Assembly (NCBI GenBank): GCA_012845835.1
Contig: JABAKD010000009.1
Location: 5,457,324-5,521,323 of the forward strand
DNA: 64,000 nt
DNA from: Undaria pinnatifida
Taxonomy: Eukaryota; Sar; Phaeophyceae; Laminariales; Alariaceae
Direction of reading: 5' to 3'
Under the pieces are notes generated by a model. The model was not told the origin of the DNA. It did no database searches and worked only from the letters and a program-made list of their open reading frames with translations. Shown here piece by piece: positions 1-14,200 of this stretch; the stretch's first letter is position 1, and every line of letters begins with the position of its first letter. The translations under genes were made by a program, and so were the position numbers.

Positions 1-523
1 GGCTCTAAGGGGGGTTAACAAGCCCGTGGTATGGGTGCACGCCAAAAACACAACTGGCATTCCAGCGATAAATTGTCTGCTTTCGACGAAGCTCTTTGAC
101 GTAGGAAAATAAAGTAAAGAAAGTCTTTGAATTGAGTTAGCATGGGTTCGTTACTTATGGGGCGCGATGTATCGGGTGTTTGCGGTAACACAACGCTGAC
201 GCCAAGAAGAGGTAATCATAGGGGAAAATGTGTTTGTCGCCGCCGAAGATCAGGAGACTTGTCAAGCAATCGCAAAACGCGCGCTCTGTCCAAGGCGTCG
301 GTTTGAGTCTTCCATGCGCACTCCCATTAGCCTGGTGTCAGTGAAGGAAAACATTTCTGCCTTTCAAGGGTGTTGCAGTCGTTCGTTGAGGAAACCTCCG
401 TCCGTTAGACAGGTCATTGCCAAGAAAAGGTACAGTTCTTCTATCGTAGGACCTGCTAAAATAGGCAAAAGGCAAACGATTATCCTAGGCGCCTTTGTCA
501 ATCTATAAGACCTACTTATTTTC

Positions 524-613
524 CTATTTTCGTTTTTCAGGTGACAACTTGCCTGAAAGTAGCGCTGGGAAGATGTTGGACGTGGTTTCACAAGGAAGAC
601 GCTTCGACGGCTT
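524..613 (-). CDS. Possible terminal exon of the coiled-coil gene
   Basis: A phase-0 reading frame begins after an AACAG acceptor preceded by the minus-strand (TTG)n tract and reads KPSKRLPCETTSNIFPALLS, then a basic tail and a stop at 524-526. It would follow exon 18 in frame and close the protein at about 1155 residues. Only phase, acceptor shape and the early stop support it. The real last exon could instead lie left of the window, and a stop-ended frame near 364-420 is another weak candidate. Confidence 0.25.
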   Translation of the reverse strand, partial: KPSKRLPCETTSNIFPALLSGKLSPEKRK

Positions 614-620
614 CTGTTCA

Positions 621-675
621 AAAACAACAACAACAACGACAACGACAACAACAACAACAAAAACAACAACAACAA

Positions 676-771
<96 letters not shown>

Positions 772-779
772 CGACAATA
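621..779. repeat. (CAA)n microsatellite
   Basis: About 159 bp of CAA repeats with occasional CAAAAA and CGA interruptions, followed by a poly-C run (781-795). It reads as poly-Gln, poly-Thr or poly-Val in different frames, but no gene context supports coding. On the minus strand it would be the T-rich tract before a possible terminal exon acceptor. Confidence 0.95.
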
Positions 780-1013
780 GACCCCCCCCCCCCCCTCCCC
801 ACTCGCCCCCACACACACTCGCCGAACACCTCACGGCGTTTCGAGCTTGGCGCAACCAAGCAAATAGCTGCCTAGCCGAGGAAAACCAGACGTGCTCAGT
901 CCCTGCACGGTAAAGAGGCGAGGGTCTACGTGTCGTCAAGAGTTCGGCCATGTATGACATGATTGCAATCCCCGCCCGCCCTCAATGGAATTTCTCCTAC
1001 AAAAACAACTCAC

Positions 1014-4000
1014 CTCTTCCATGACCGCCTCCCCCGTGGGATCTCTCGGCACGAGCCTCTCCTCTGCCCGCAGCCGCGCAATCTCTTCCTTTCGCAGCGC
1101 CCGATGCTGCTCCACCTCCCTCTTCGCAGCATCGTACGCCTCCAAAATCGAGGGCGGCTCTACTTCCACCTGTGTCGGGTCCTCTCCTGCGGGAAGGGGG
1201 GACGCTGCCCCCTTCCCCGCTTTTTTTCCCTTGGCGCCGCCCTTTTTGTTGTTTTTTTTCGCCTTCTTGGCTGCCTCCTCCTTGGCTCGGGCTCGCGCCG
1301 CGGTCTCCGCCTCGGAGGCAATCCGCAAGAGGTCTCTTTCTTCCTCCGTCAGGTCTCGGAAACGACGGTCCCTTGCGAAAAAGTGATAGGGGCATGCAAG
1401 GAAGGACGACGATCTTGTGTGTGTGCGTGTGGAAGGGGGGAGGGGGTAGTTGTTTCATGCATGGTCGTAGTCGTATGACGGTAGGGCCTCGCATCCCGAC
1501 AACATCGGGACGGAACACGTGGGGTTTTCACCCACCAGACAGGGATCGCGTGCGCTATGCGTGAGGCGCCACGAGGTGTGGGGGCGAGTCGCATGAAGGG
1601 TGAGCTGCATACTACTAAGAACCACTTGTGACGGGGGGGGGGGAGGTACTCTTTTGTTGCTGGCCTTGATCATTATACCATGAACCATGCATCCCTTTCG
1701 AGGCGGATCAGCGCTCCTACTCTTGTAAGAGAGAAGCCTCCAGCGTTTGGGCGCTCCTTAGGGTTTTCCATATAGAGCGGTGCTCCCTCTATAGCGCCGC
1801 TTAGGGTTTTTTCCATATGGAGCGATGGTCCTTCTATGGCGCCGATATGTGCACTATAGAGGGAAATGCCGGCACTATAGGGGAAATCGGCACTACTCCG
1901 CAACAATGCCACTACTGGTTGTTCCCATCCGTGCCAAGCGGTTTCACAGGCACTGTAGCGGGCAACCGGCACTACCCAACCGGCACTATAGAGAGACCAC
2001 TACTGTACTACATGTTGGGGGTGGCAAGAGGAGCTTTGTGCACCCCCGCTTGTGCAACAGAAGCATGCAAGGTCGGGAGGGGGGTCGACGTTGTTTTCCC
2101 TGTCCCAATCTCCCGAGTATACCGGATAAAGCACCAAATACAGTACGCCTTTTAGAGTTTTTTAGGCTGGTTTCGGTATTTTTGATTTCACAAATCAGAA
2201 GAACGCGTAGACCCAACCCAACCCCAACCCTACGTAGCCCTAGCCCTAACCCTAACCCTAACCAAGGCTAAGGGTGCGACCCTTTGCGCGGCGCTTCGCA
2301 CGGCTTAGCCGCGCGATTTCGATTTCGATTTTCTGGGGGGGGGGGGGGACCCGTGGTATTTGGTAACGGTTTTGGGAGAGTTAAGAACGCGGTGAAGTGT
2401 GCTGCAGCGAAAAAGGCAAACATTCTTCAACCAAAACATGGCTGCCATCCTTGTTCGAGCAGGTTTTAAGTTTCGACAGGGACGGCTTGCTCACCAGCGC
2501 GGGAAGGCAATTGGTACGGCAACGCTGCTGTAGCATTTTCGTGTTTCCTCAACATTATGCGCGATGAGGATGTTTTTTTTTCCTCGGATATCCTGAAGGG
2601 CGAGAAGACAGATGTCACACTTTTTCTTTTTACACCACCACTAATTTTCCAGGATTTTTCACGGGTCGGGCCGGACCGGCCCGGGGTGATCCGACCTGAT
2701 CCGTGAGATTTGGAAGTTTCTTGACCCGACCCGACCCGACCCGACCCGACCCGACCCGACCCGATTCGGCCCACGATTTTGTTTTAAACCTCCTGCCCTG
2801 ATCCGCGTGGATCGGGTCGTGACGCGTGAGAGGTCGTGGCATTTTCTTATGACATGCGGGCGTCTTACAGTAGCTGAAGAACGTCAAGACCCCCGGGCTT
2901 TTATTTTCGCATGAGTGAATGATACCGCGTTCCTGGCTATGAAAAAGCAGCCGCCGTCGAGACCACAAATTCCAGATAACCTGTTAATAGTGCTGCGTAA
3001 CCGCCGAGCCAGGGAAAACGTAAGCCACCTTCCTTCTCGAACAAAGAGGGAGATGATCTTTACGCAAAAATGACACGAAGGCACGAAACAGGACCGATCT
3101 CTCAACTCATGCTACCGCCAGTTCCCCTGCCACCTAGCGAGACATCAGCCGCTTCAGAACTGCCGCCCCATGTTTTGGGGGCAGACTGCTTGGAATTAGG
3201 TACTAGTTGTTCGCTGTATAGCACTATCAACTGAGCTACTCAGTCTCGTGGCTCAGTGGTCTAGTAGATAGACCGTTTTGGCTTCTGAGTTTGGTATGCA
3301 CGGGTTCGAAGGCCGGTATCACCGGGAGAGAAAAACTACCCGAAGGCTCATGTATCCCGAGATGCCTGATACGTGGCGAGGGGAGAGAAGTCGTCGAGAC
3401 CCCTGTCACGAACTCGATAATTTATATATATATATATATTGTTGGTTTCATAGCACTACCCACTGAGCTACGTAACGTGACTCTGCAGCTCGGTGGGTAG
3501 TGCTATGTAACCAACAGTAGTACCGGGTGTATATACGTCTTTTGTCGAGAGTAACAGGGTTATAACTAAAAAGCACGGTCGGACATATTTAGCTTTTTGG
3601 AAATACACCGCATGCGCATGCATAGTACGGGACATTTTTTTCGCAGGGTGGCAGCAGCAAAAAGGTTTAAGAAAACGTTCGGCCATCCATTGTATAACCA
3701 TCCACCGCCTGATCATACCTCCTGACGAAGTACTCTTCCAAAGCTTCCTCTCCCTCCGGGAGCTGCTTCATCGCTTGCAGTTCCTCTTCTCCCAAAGGCA
3801 CGAAGCTCCCTCTCCAGTACGACGGGTTGCCAGCAGCATCTTTGGGATTCTTGCTTTCATCGCCCTCCGCACCTGCGTCACTACCGCTCTGATTGTCATC
3901 CTCGTCCTCTTCCTCCGCGGTGCCAACGATGAGGAGTTCGCTCGCGATCTTTTCCGGGGTTTGATCCACGAAATACGCCACCTCGCCACTTTCCGGTGCC

Positions 4001-5578
4001 CGGTACATGTTGAGTCCTACATCCTCCGCCTCCTCTTCCGCCTCCTGCTCGTCCGGTTCGTTTTCTTCTTGTGAGTTGGGGTCCTCGTTATCCGCCTTAT
4101 GCATGTCGTTCGGGCGTGGTTGAGTGGCGCGCGCGCGGGGGGGGGAGGGGGGGGGAGGTTATCCCCGCCAATGTTGGGCCATGATCTGTGGGTGGGCGTA
4201 ACCATCACCCTCTTGCTGATTTCTTTCCACAGCATCACAACATAAAAAACAAGCGCTGTACGGACATATATACCGTTCATGAGCATCAGGAATTTATGGG
4301 ACACGATGTATATACACCGTTCACGAGCATAAGGAAATATGGGGCACGCGCGGCCGAGGTGTCACTTAGCTTGCGAAGCTATCCGTAAAGTATCGACCAC
4401 TCAGCCGTTCGACCTCACAGCCGTCGGGCAGACAATCGATTCCCAATTGACGATCTGCATATTTCAGGGAAGATCTGTATGATCTGCATGATTTAGCTCA
4501 TGCTACTTGATGGGGGGCGTACGATCTGCATGGTCTACGTAGCGAATGCTCCAGGATTGAATACTTTTTTAACAGATCCTGTACACTATATCATAACGGC
4601 AGAAACAGGATCTACTGAAGATGATCTAGATGGTCTGAATGATCTATATGATCTATATGATCTCTATGATATATATGCTCTATATGATATGTCCTAGATG
4701 CAAGAAAGAAAGAAAAAAAAGCGCTGAACGGCGCGAATCATTGAACTCAGAAGGAGGCGTTTGTTTCCGGAGAAATGGAACATTGCAGCCAAGTGTGCTC
4801 TGGTCAGCTGCTTGTCCAAACGGTAGGTTTCGCCCGGCGTGTGCGAAAATAGAAGAAGTCGATCCTTCGCACTACTAGCGTGTAACCGATACCGAACCGC
4901 CAACCCAGCACACAAACAACAAATAAAACGAAACTGAAGCGATAAACAAATGCCGCATGAACCTAAGCACATATTGAATCTCTTTAGAGCCGCACCCTCT
5001 TTTTTCGACCGGAAAATTTGCTTGGAATAACTGTGAGATAAACGTTTCAGTAGAAAATTAGTTAAGGCACTGTTTCGCGAAAAAAACGGTACAAAAAAGA
5101 GCGCTCTTCCTATATAGAACGATAGACCCCAAAATCCGGGGTTGGTACAGAAAATCGTAGACGGTATTGATCGTACCTCTTTGCCCTCCCCTTCCTCTCC
5201 AATCACCCCTTTGAGGGGAAACATTGCAAAACAATATCCTATCCATAGAGCGACAGACCCCCCAACATCCTGCAATAACGCAGAACATCGTACCTCTTTG
5301 TCCTCCGTCTCCTCCCCAACCCTTTCCCCCTCCTTCCCGTCCTCCCCCTCCCCCCCTTCTGCTCCATCCTCCGCCTCCTCGCCTCCCTCCGTTCCGTGCT
5401 TCACTGACTCCTTCACCGACTCGGAAAGCGACTGCTCGTCGGATTCGGAGGGTGGCTGCAAACCCAGCAGAGAGCAAATTGCGGCGCGCGTCCGTTGCGC
5501 CTCCTGCTCGGCTTCGGTGGGATGAATTAAAGCCGCCGAATAGGCGCCTTTGTGGTACTCGCGGTAGGACCCTTCCAC
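1014..5578 (-). CDS. Coiled-coil gene, exons 16-18 (acidic then lysine-rich C-terminal part)
   Basis: Exon 16 (5578-5294) encodes [20 protein letters not shown] and then a long Glu/Gly/Asp-rich stretch. Exon 17 (4095-3719) opens acidic, contains [20 protein letters not shown], a second acidic run, and [20 protein letters not shown], and ends in phase 2. Exon 18 (1371-1014) completes that codon, reads [16 protein letters not shown], then a Lys/Gly/Ala-rich basic tract, then [20 protein letters not shown]. Exon 18 ends in phase 0 at a GTGAGT donor, so coding continues to the left. The alternating acidic and basic tails are compositionally extreme and could be disordered interaction regions. The start of exon 17 at the AG before 4095 is the best of several possible AGs. 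Confidence 0.8.
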
Positions 5579-7989
5579 CTGAGTTCGTCCGTCGACGACA
5601 GGCCACATGCACGATGTAAAAAGATGGAGGAGAGAGAGTGGTGTTGCCTGAGTTTTTTGTTTTTGGTGTGTGTGTGCTGATTGTTGCAGAGGGGGGCGGG
5701 AGGTAGTTTACCACCTTAATCGAGAAAAGGGTGGGCGTACGGCTTTGAGTTACAGCTAACCCTTTCCCCTGACCCTAACCCAAAGAAAACCAGCCAAAAT
5801 AAATGTAGGGATGGTCCCTTTTCTCTCGTACACAATGCGCCTCAACCGCATTTCTCGAGTAAGCCGTGAGCGCTATCGGTGAGGGGGGGGAAGGGGGGGG
5901 GGCATGGATCGTTCTCCGACCCGCCCCACCCTCACGCGAAAAATGTCGCCTCTCCGATGAGGAGCAAAATTGGTGGAACTGTTAGTTGTGTGTAGAAAAA
6001 AAATAGGTTTCAAAGCCACGGTCGGTAAGACGCCGATGCTTAGGGGGCTGCTGCGGGAGTGCTATATAAAAGCTTATTTCGGGTAGGCGATTACTGGGTT
6101 AACCTTTTCTACCAGCAGCCAAAACGAACCGCAAATGTAATACCCCACTAATTATCTTGTAAATGGCGTCGTCGACAAGACATGGCAGCATCGCCACGAG
6201 TGCCAGAGTGTCTATCGAAAGGCTTGGTTTTCGGGTGGGTAATTGGTTAACGTTGTATCAGGACTGATCCTACGATACCCCCCTCCCCCCCCCCCACCCC
6301 CACCCCCCCCCCCAAAAAAAACGGTGATTTTCTTTAACGAACGTTTCATGGCTGCTCGGCACGAGGAAGGATGCTATGAGAAACGTGTCTCAATATATTT
6401 GCTTGTTTACAACGAACTATAAGGACGATCGAATCATGACGTCGGGGTGGAAAGGGGCACCGAATTTCAGGAGATACGGCCGGGAGCTTGGTTTCAAAAC
6501 CGGCGATTTCAACTAAAGAAGAGTTGGGGGCGCTACTGGAGAACGACTCTCGGTCCGACAAAATCGGCGTCGTCGGCCGGACACGAACCTTCTCGCGTGA
6601 AACATAATCACAGTTGGTTTGAGACCAAAAGCTCCCCCACGTGCGCCCTTCATGGTGTTTGATCGGACTTGCCCTGCCTATTCCTCTCATGATACGACTC
6701 ACGCCGCCTGTTACTTTCATGTTGCGACCCACCCCTCGTATTTTTTTTCACGATTCGACCTTATCCCACGTGCGCATTTCATGACACTAGCTGTACAGCT
6801 TTTTTTTCACGTTTACCTCGTCAAGCAGAGCGACGACTCGCGCGAAAGACGCCTCCAGCTCCTCCTCGCCGGCTGCCATTCTCACGCGGTCTGTGCAAGC
6901 CTTCACCAGCGCCTCTCTGTCCTCGTCGTCAAGCCTGAAGTCTTCCTGTCTGTCGAACATCTGGGGAGACGCATATAAACACACACGCAATTGTATCATT
7001 GTGTTGAAACACAATGTATCGACCTGGCACTGCACAATGACAGAGTTTGCCCGAGTTACCTTCCAATGGGAGCTTTTCACCGTTGATTTTTTAGTGCACC
7101 AAAAAGACGTCCCCCCCCCCTACCCTATGTATACCCTCTGCGATCCACCACCAGCGCTCTCACTCGCGAGCTACCGACGGACTAAAGATGCAGAGGGTTT
7201 CGTGGAAGCATAGCAGGGAAGTCGCTCGTGGCAGGAACAGGGGAGAGAACGGGGCGGGAGGGGCGCCAGCACACTGCACATGTACTCGTAGTCAAAACGC
7301 TGTCCCAAAAAAACAAAAAAGGTCAACATGCCCGCATGGACGCGCATTTTTCAACTAATCAATTTCCTGTCCAAAAAAAAAGAAGCGTCAACGAAATTTC
7401 TTCGTCCATGGAATTTCTCCCTGAGAGTGCCGATGAGTTTACTACGTACGATCGGGGGGTCACGCACACGTTTTTTTTTTTGCTTTTTTTTTTTCATTTT
7501 AGTTAGTCAAATCTCCTGTACAAAAAGAAAAGAACCGCCCACTAAATTTCTTCGTCCATGGAATTTCTCCCTGAGAGTGCCGATGAGTTGCAGCCAGCAA
7601 CCACGGTGCGAAATCAAGCGCGAGACAGACAGCCGATGCACGCTACCCACCAAAATGAAACGTGTATGTACTACGTACGATCGGGGGGTGGCACTTTTTT
7701 TTTTTTTTTTGTGAGTGTTTTTACTGGTTAGCGGGGCGTTTCAGCTGAGGAGCTAGCATGCAATGCCCCAACAAGCTCAACAAGGTTGGTAATTTGTTTT
7801 TTTCGGTAATTTTTTTTCTTGTTTTTGAGTGTTGGCGTGGGGTTGCAATTTTCCGTTCTAGTTTTCCGTCAAAGCCAATTTGTTGGGGGTGAGGTATGTA
7901 GAGGTCGTAAGACTGATTCTACGGTAGCCCCCCCCCCCCCCCCCCTAAAAATATAATAATAATAGCAGCGATTTTCTTTAACGACACGT

Positions 7990-8064
<75 letters not shown>

Positions 8065-8065
8065 G

Positions 8066-8108
<43 letters not shown>

Positions 8109-8124
8109 CATCATCATCATCATC

Positions 8125-8219
<95 letters not shown>

Positions 8220-11200
8220 GGCTGCTCGACATGAGGAAGGATGCTACGAAGAAGAAATCCCCATGTACCTTCTTGTTCGCAAAGAAAGGGGCTATCGAAC
8301 GATGACGTCGGGGGGGGGGCAAAGGGCACCGTATTTCAACGGGATACGGCCGGGAGCTGGTTTCAAAGCCAACGATATCGTTGAAGGAAAGATGGGGGGG
8401 GGGGGCTACCGTACAGCGACTATTGTAGTGAGAAATACAGGTAAACGCCTCCCATGGGCATGTGCCTTGAGGGACGCCAAGGGGCCAGCCGCCATCGACA
8501 CGGTCTACGACATAGGTTCCTAACTTTGGGAGGTCAAGGCATGTCCTTCTTAGCCCAAAAGCTGATTTCGAGAAACCTAAAAACTGTTGACTGGATGAAA
8601 AATCCCGTAGCCTAGGTATGGAACGAGAATCGTGCAAAACAAACGACCTATTGCCGTATGATTTTGGGTTGAAGAATTCCGTCATCCAGAAATCATTTAA
8701 GGCGAACAGTGCATCCTCTATCGTAGCACGCGTCCATCAGGTATGTGATACTATTACGGAGATCCATTGGTAACAGGGGTGATTTAATGCCTATGGGGTG
8801 ATAACCTTGTCAATTCTTCGACGATAACGGTAAACGATAGCTTGGAAGCTTGGAGTGTTCGCATAGGCCTTACGGTCACGGCGAAAAAATATAGAATAAA
8901 AAATATTATGTTCTGGCCGAAATATTGCGAAAATTATGATAAATTTACGGTGGATTTTTTTCAACATGATAATGAGGCATTTACCCCTGTTAACAATAGA
9001 TCTCCGTAATGGTCAGTGAGCCGGAAATCTGTACCTGGAGCTCTCTGGGTGTATGCGACCGCATCGCACGCGCCGCTTCGAGCGGACGAGCTCGTACATC
9101 GGATTCAGTTTTTCACGAGACGGCGGTGGCTGCTCGGAGCAGTTCGGTGGCACCTCGCGACTCTTACCAATGTACTCAAACCTCCCAAGCTTACGCCATC
9201 TACACCGCGCTGCAGGCTCGACAACAACAGCCTCATTTTCACCTCTGGTGAGTTGTTGATTTTGTTTTACGCTTGCACCTCTGCCAAGGTGCTGACTGAC
9301 TCGAAGTTGAACAGGCATTGGGCAGGGAACCGTTTGTTTTGTTTTTTTCGCGCTCTCACCCGCTGTTCCCCTGCCTCGTCGATGGCCGATTTCTTCTCCT
9401 CGTGAGCTTCCAGCTCCGCAGATAACGCCGCAAAAAACGCGCACACGCGCTCGGCACAGGCGTGAAGCTCCTGGGCGCGGGCGTCCATGGAGCGGATGGA
9501 ACGTTCTAGCAGCTGGGATTGCTCAGACAACCTCGACGCCAGCTCGTCGTCCGCCTGAGGTGGATTACAGTAGCAATTTGGTTAAGAAATGGCTTAGCTC
9601 TGTGTTCGCCTCGCAGAGTTCCAGAAAACGCACACACACAAACACATGCTTCGCGGGGAAAAGGCTAAGGGCGGAATGGTTTGCCTGGGTGGGTGAGGGT
9701 GGTGCTAGAGCGCTCGGCGGGTTTTCCCCCGGAGATTCGTGAATGTTTTGCTGTGAGCCGGCCGGGTTCTTGGGTTTCGCCGACGTTGCGAAAGCCAATG
9801 ACGCTGGCGATTGTTTGGTGTTGTAGCTAGGGCTCACGCGTCGACGAGTCAGCGCAAACCATACAGGTCAAACGTATTGGTGGTCAAAACCCTTGTTGCG
9901 TGGAAAAATTGGGGGGGGGGGGGGAGGAGGGTTTCACGATGTAGTCCGTCCGCTTGCTGGCTTGCTCCGTGCGTTGCTAGGCCAATTTCATGCGGCCGAA
10001 CGTAACATATTCCGCGACTTTGGTGTTGCTGGCGTGGCCTCGCAGCACGTTCCAAGCAAGATTGACTAGAAGAGTGTGTCCTAGGCTAAGACTAACCCTA
10101 TTATTTGAACATCGTGCTGGATCCCTCCACACGGCGTCCTCTTCTAACGCCTTCCAAGGTAAGGCTGCGGCAAGGGGGGGGAAGGCACTGTATATACCCC
10201 CGATATCGCAGGCCTAGTGTCTGACCCTTTATATCGCGTCCCTCTTTTGCGAAGTGGATAGTAATCCACCCCCCAAAAAAACTGATTTGATCATATTATT
10301 TCCTATCTTCATCACAAAAATGCTTTCATTTTGCAAGCCGTAAAGCTTTAGCGATTTTGTTTTTTGTTATTTCGCGGTACATGCATCGCCCCGGATATCG
10401 TTTTGAGCTATAATAGCGTTTTCGAGTGGAGAGCAGAGCCAGTTCGCGCTATCACAGAACCCCTCCCCCCCAAAAAAAACAAAAGCAGCCCCACGCCGTG
10501 GTAGAAAGCCTCAAAACAGCCTTTTTCCCGCAAAAATCATCCCCAAGCTAGGTAGGGGTTTGCACGGTTTTGAGCCCTCCTCAAGCGTGGAACCATTGGT
10601 AGGTACGATACTTTTGTTTTCGAGTACGTCTTGTTTAAGACTACGACTGTATCGCATTACGATTGTAATTTGTCGGTCGGATTTGCGAGAACGAACGCCT
10701 TCCAAAGGTCGTCTTTCGGGTGACTGAGACATTGAACTGCTCCCTCATATTAGGAGCTCAGAAACTTCTTAGAATCTTCTGCCGCACGGGGGTACCCTAC
10801 CCGTGTGGGATGGGATGACTCGTCATAGAGCTCCTCAAACCAGCACCCTCGGAAGGCGAAACAAATGGTGCACCTCGTAGCATGTGTCTGTGCTATCGTA
10901 TCATGCGTGTTCTATGGTACGTCATTGGAAAAAAAAAATTGCTTCAGGATAAAAGGAGGAGCCGGCCAGCATACCTCTTCTGACACGACCCTGTCCACCG
11001 CAGCGTTGCAGACCCGCTGCTGCTCCAACGCAGCCCGAACGCCTCTTAGCTCTTGCTTGAACTCCTCGCTCAGGTCGCTCGCTGAGGCCAGGAGGCCCAC
11101 TCGGCGTTGCACGGCACGCACCTGTTTTCGGTGATTTTAGCAAAAAGAAGAGGCAAAAAAACAAAAAACGGGTAAAACATTCTCCGTTTTAGATTTAAAA

Positions 11201-14200
11201 AAATGATGTCACCAGGGAGGGGGGGATTACACCGGTTTTTAATTTAGACCCAAAAAAAAATGGAATGGAAGTTAAGGCAGAGCAGCATTGGCTCATGCAG
11301 ATGACGAGACCAAGTTTTTTGTTGTCGTTTTGAAAAAAGTTACCGGCGGGGTCCTGCGTCGTGGTAGAAAGATTTTTGCTGCGGGGCAGATTGACTCAAC
11401 GCCTGTCTGTGGCGATCGCAACAAAAATAAACGGCGAGCGACGAGAGCAGCAGCTGTTCGCACCGTCTGGAAACGGTAACGCTGGCGACGCGCGCGCGAC
11501 GATAAAGGTGTACCTTGTTTTTTTGTATGACGGGGCTCCTTAGCCCAAATTGGTTGATTGATTCGATGTTTTCAAGTTCTCACAGGGTGCAAGCTGGTAT
11601 TGGCGGTTTTAGTTTTGTAACGACCCAAGCAGTTGTTCGCGGAAAACGAGAGAGTTTTCATTGTAGTTGTAAGTGCGTTTGATTGGTTGGTTTGACGGTT
11701 TCAAAGCTTGTCCGAAAAGCACAAGAGCTACAACGTTTTTTTCATTTTTTTTACCTTTTGTTTTTTTTGGCGAAAATGACTTCTGAGTGACGGTTGTTGT
11801 TTTTTCTTCATGATTTTCTCGTCGTGTACCTAGGCCATGGGATTTTTCATCCGGGATCATAGCGATTTTTTTATTTTTTTTTGCCAGATCAGTCTTTTGG
11901 GAGGGGTCTTTTATAAAGCTCTCATATTGAGGAGTAGTATTGAGAAAAAAAAATAAAGTGGTTCGCCTCTATCTTGGAATCTCCTGCACCTTAAATAACT
12001 TGGAATTAGTATTGGAGTCATCCCGCGGCGGGATTGCAGAGCAGATTCTAAGAATTTTCTGAGCTCCTAAAGTGAGGGAGCAGCTCAATATTTCACCTAC
12101 AGAGGCATGACTTCGAAGGCACTCGCTCGCCCCAACCCGGTGAAGACTTCTATGCGCTAGTCCCAATAATGAAAACACGCTCGTGAGGGTGTCAGAATAA
12201 CCGGCCGTTTCTCACTCAGGGAGGTCAACCAATCAGAAGGACAGAAAACCTTAGCCTGAAAAAAGTGCAACCCTTCACCATGGGATGACTCGTACTCCGG
12301 GGTCCTGTGTGTATGATACGGCAGCTGGTGGGGCTAGATAACTCAAATCGAGGACATCAGAGAGAGCAGCGACTTAGGCCGAACGAGGATGCGAGTATGT
12401 GCTGCTGTTGGATGACGTTGCCATCGGGGGCCTCCGTCAGGGTTTGAGGCCAGAGAACTGAACAAAAACTATAGCAGAGCAGTAGAGGCTCAGGAGGCAA
12501 GTGATGGGAACATGCATGTCCAGCTTTACAAAATGTTAGCGGGGAGTCCTACTCGTCATTTTGCGAGGTCAAGAAACAACAACAAATACAACAGCGCAGT
12601 GATTCATGTCCTCTGGAGGACCGCGTCCACCAATCGTAATGTTTGGTAAATCGAAAAACATAAGACATTTGCAGAGCAGTGTGACACACGCTTCTTGATG
12701 GGAGTGCGCAGCACGGTTACCTGAATCATGTCGATTTCGATCTCCGACTCCCACCCACCACCACCTCTGGAAGAGCCCCCGCGGCTTGAACTTCCCATGC
12801 TTCGCGAGCCGGCCGCGCTGCTCCCGCCGCCACTGCCACCGCTGCGACCCGACCCGTACACAAAACACGCGCGCGTCGCATATCACGAAAAGCAAGTTTA
12901 CGAAGGATTCCGTTGCCACCCATGCACAGACGCACGCACATCGCATGCTTGAAAGGCAAGACTATCTACTATTGGCAGCGGCTCATGGGCGAAACAACGG
13001 GCGCGAGTGGCATTTTCGTAAAAAGAAAAGCAAAGGCAAGTATTTCTCTGCGACCGGTCCACAAACAACGCGCGCGTCGCATAGCGTGAAAAGCAAGTTC
13101 GTATAGTAGTGGGATATTTCGAATGCGGCTCGTACACAAAACACACACACGTCGCACACCGTGAAAGGCAAATGTATGTAATGTTTTCGTTGCGGCTCGT
13201 ACACAAAAATGAAACGCACACGACGAACATCGATCGTGAAATATGAGCTTACGGAATACAGCAAATCGCTGCGATCCGTACACAAGCGCGCGCGCATCGG
13301 ATATCGTAAAAAGGCAAGGTATATAAGATGTTTTTCGTTGCCACCCATATAATATGCACCAAACACGCCCGCCTCACATATCTTGACTGTAAAAGCTATA
13401 ACTACTTTGGAACTGCATTCCCGGTTTGGAAAAAAAACGCTTGGAATCAGGCTAGGGGAAGACTTAGGAGTTGGAAAAGGAGTCACACCAGCTCTTATTG
13501 TCCTCGCCTCTTTCCTCAAGGGTAGAGCTACGTGGCTAAGCACGGCGCACTCAAAATGAGATGCCGTCGCGGCGGAGGGTGGGGGGGGGGGGGGGGGTTG
13601 TTTCAGGTATCAGTTTGCAGTGGTGGTCCTTTTATAGTGCCGGTGTGTGTGCACTGTAGAGGGAAATATCGGCACTGTATCGGCAACCGGCACTACTCCG
13701 CATACCGCCACTGCTCGTGCCATGCGGTTTCACAGGCACAATAGTGGGTAACCGGTACTACTCAACCGGCATTGTAAAGGGATCACTGCTGCATCGGTTT
13801 CGTTTCTTCGTGTGCGGTGCCGAGATAGAGCTTGCGTATTGGACGACCCCCCGAGATTTCATCCTAAATACGTGCATCACGCGGCCGCCATCTGGGCTAC
13901 GTAAGTAACTAGTTTTGCTCGTGCTTGCCGCGCACGGGAAACCACCGTTAGATGCGTTTGAAGAGCCTTGAGCACGCGAGAGGGGCGCGGGGGGTGCCGT
14001 GAAAACCTATCAGCGGTGCCCATCGATCACCAAGCCTGCGTGCGCCCTTAAACTCAGTGACCCTTAGTAGGGCGAAAAAATCAAGGCCTTGCAAGAGTTG
14101 GGTCGCTTCTCGCAGGTAGAGTCGGGCCAAGGTGACCGAACCCGACGCGACCCGACCTGACCCTAACCGACCCGACCCGACCCGTGATTTTTCGAACACC

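Noticed and set aside
541-780. Poly-Gln, poly-Thr and poly-Val open frames
   Set aside because: All come from the (CAA)n microsatellite. There is no start context, splice support or conserved flank.
3246-3320. tRNA gene
   Set aside because: A-box-like and B-box-like words are present, but no acceptor stem, anticodon arm or properly spaced T-arm can be drawn.
4694-5608. 304-codon minus-strand frame as one continuous exon
   Set aside because: It contains real exon 16 but reads through a good donor at 5293 into a duplicated segment and then unrelated intron sequence.
7869-8685. Poly-Asp and poly-Met frames of 116-235 codons
   Set aside because: They are the (CAT)n tract inside an intron repeat.
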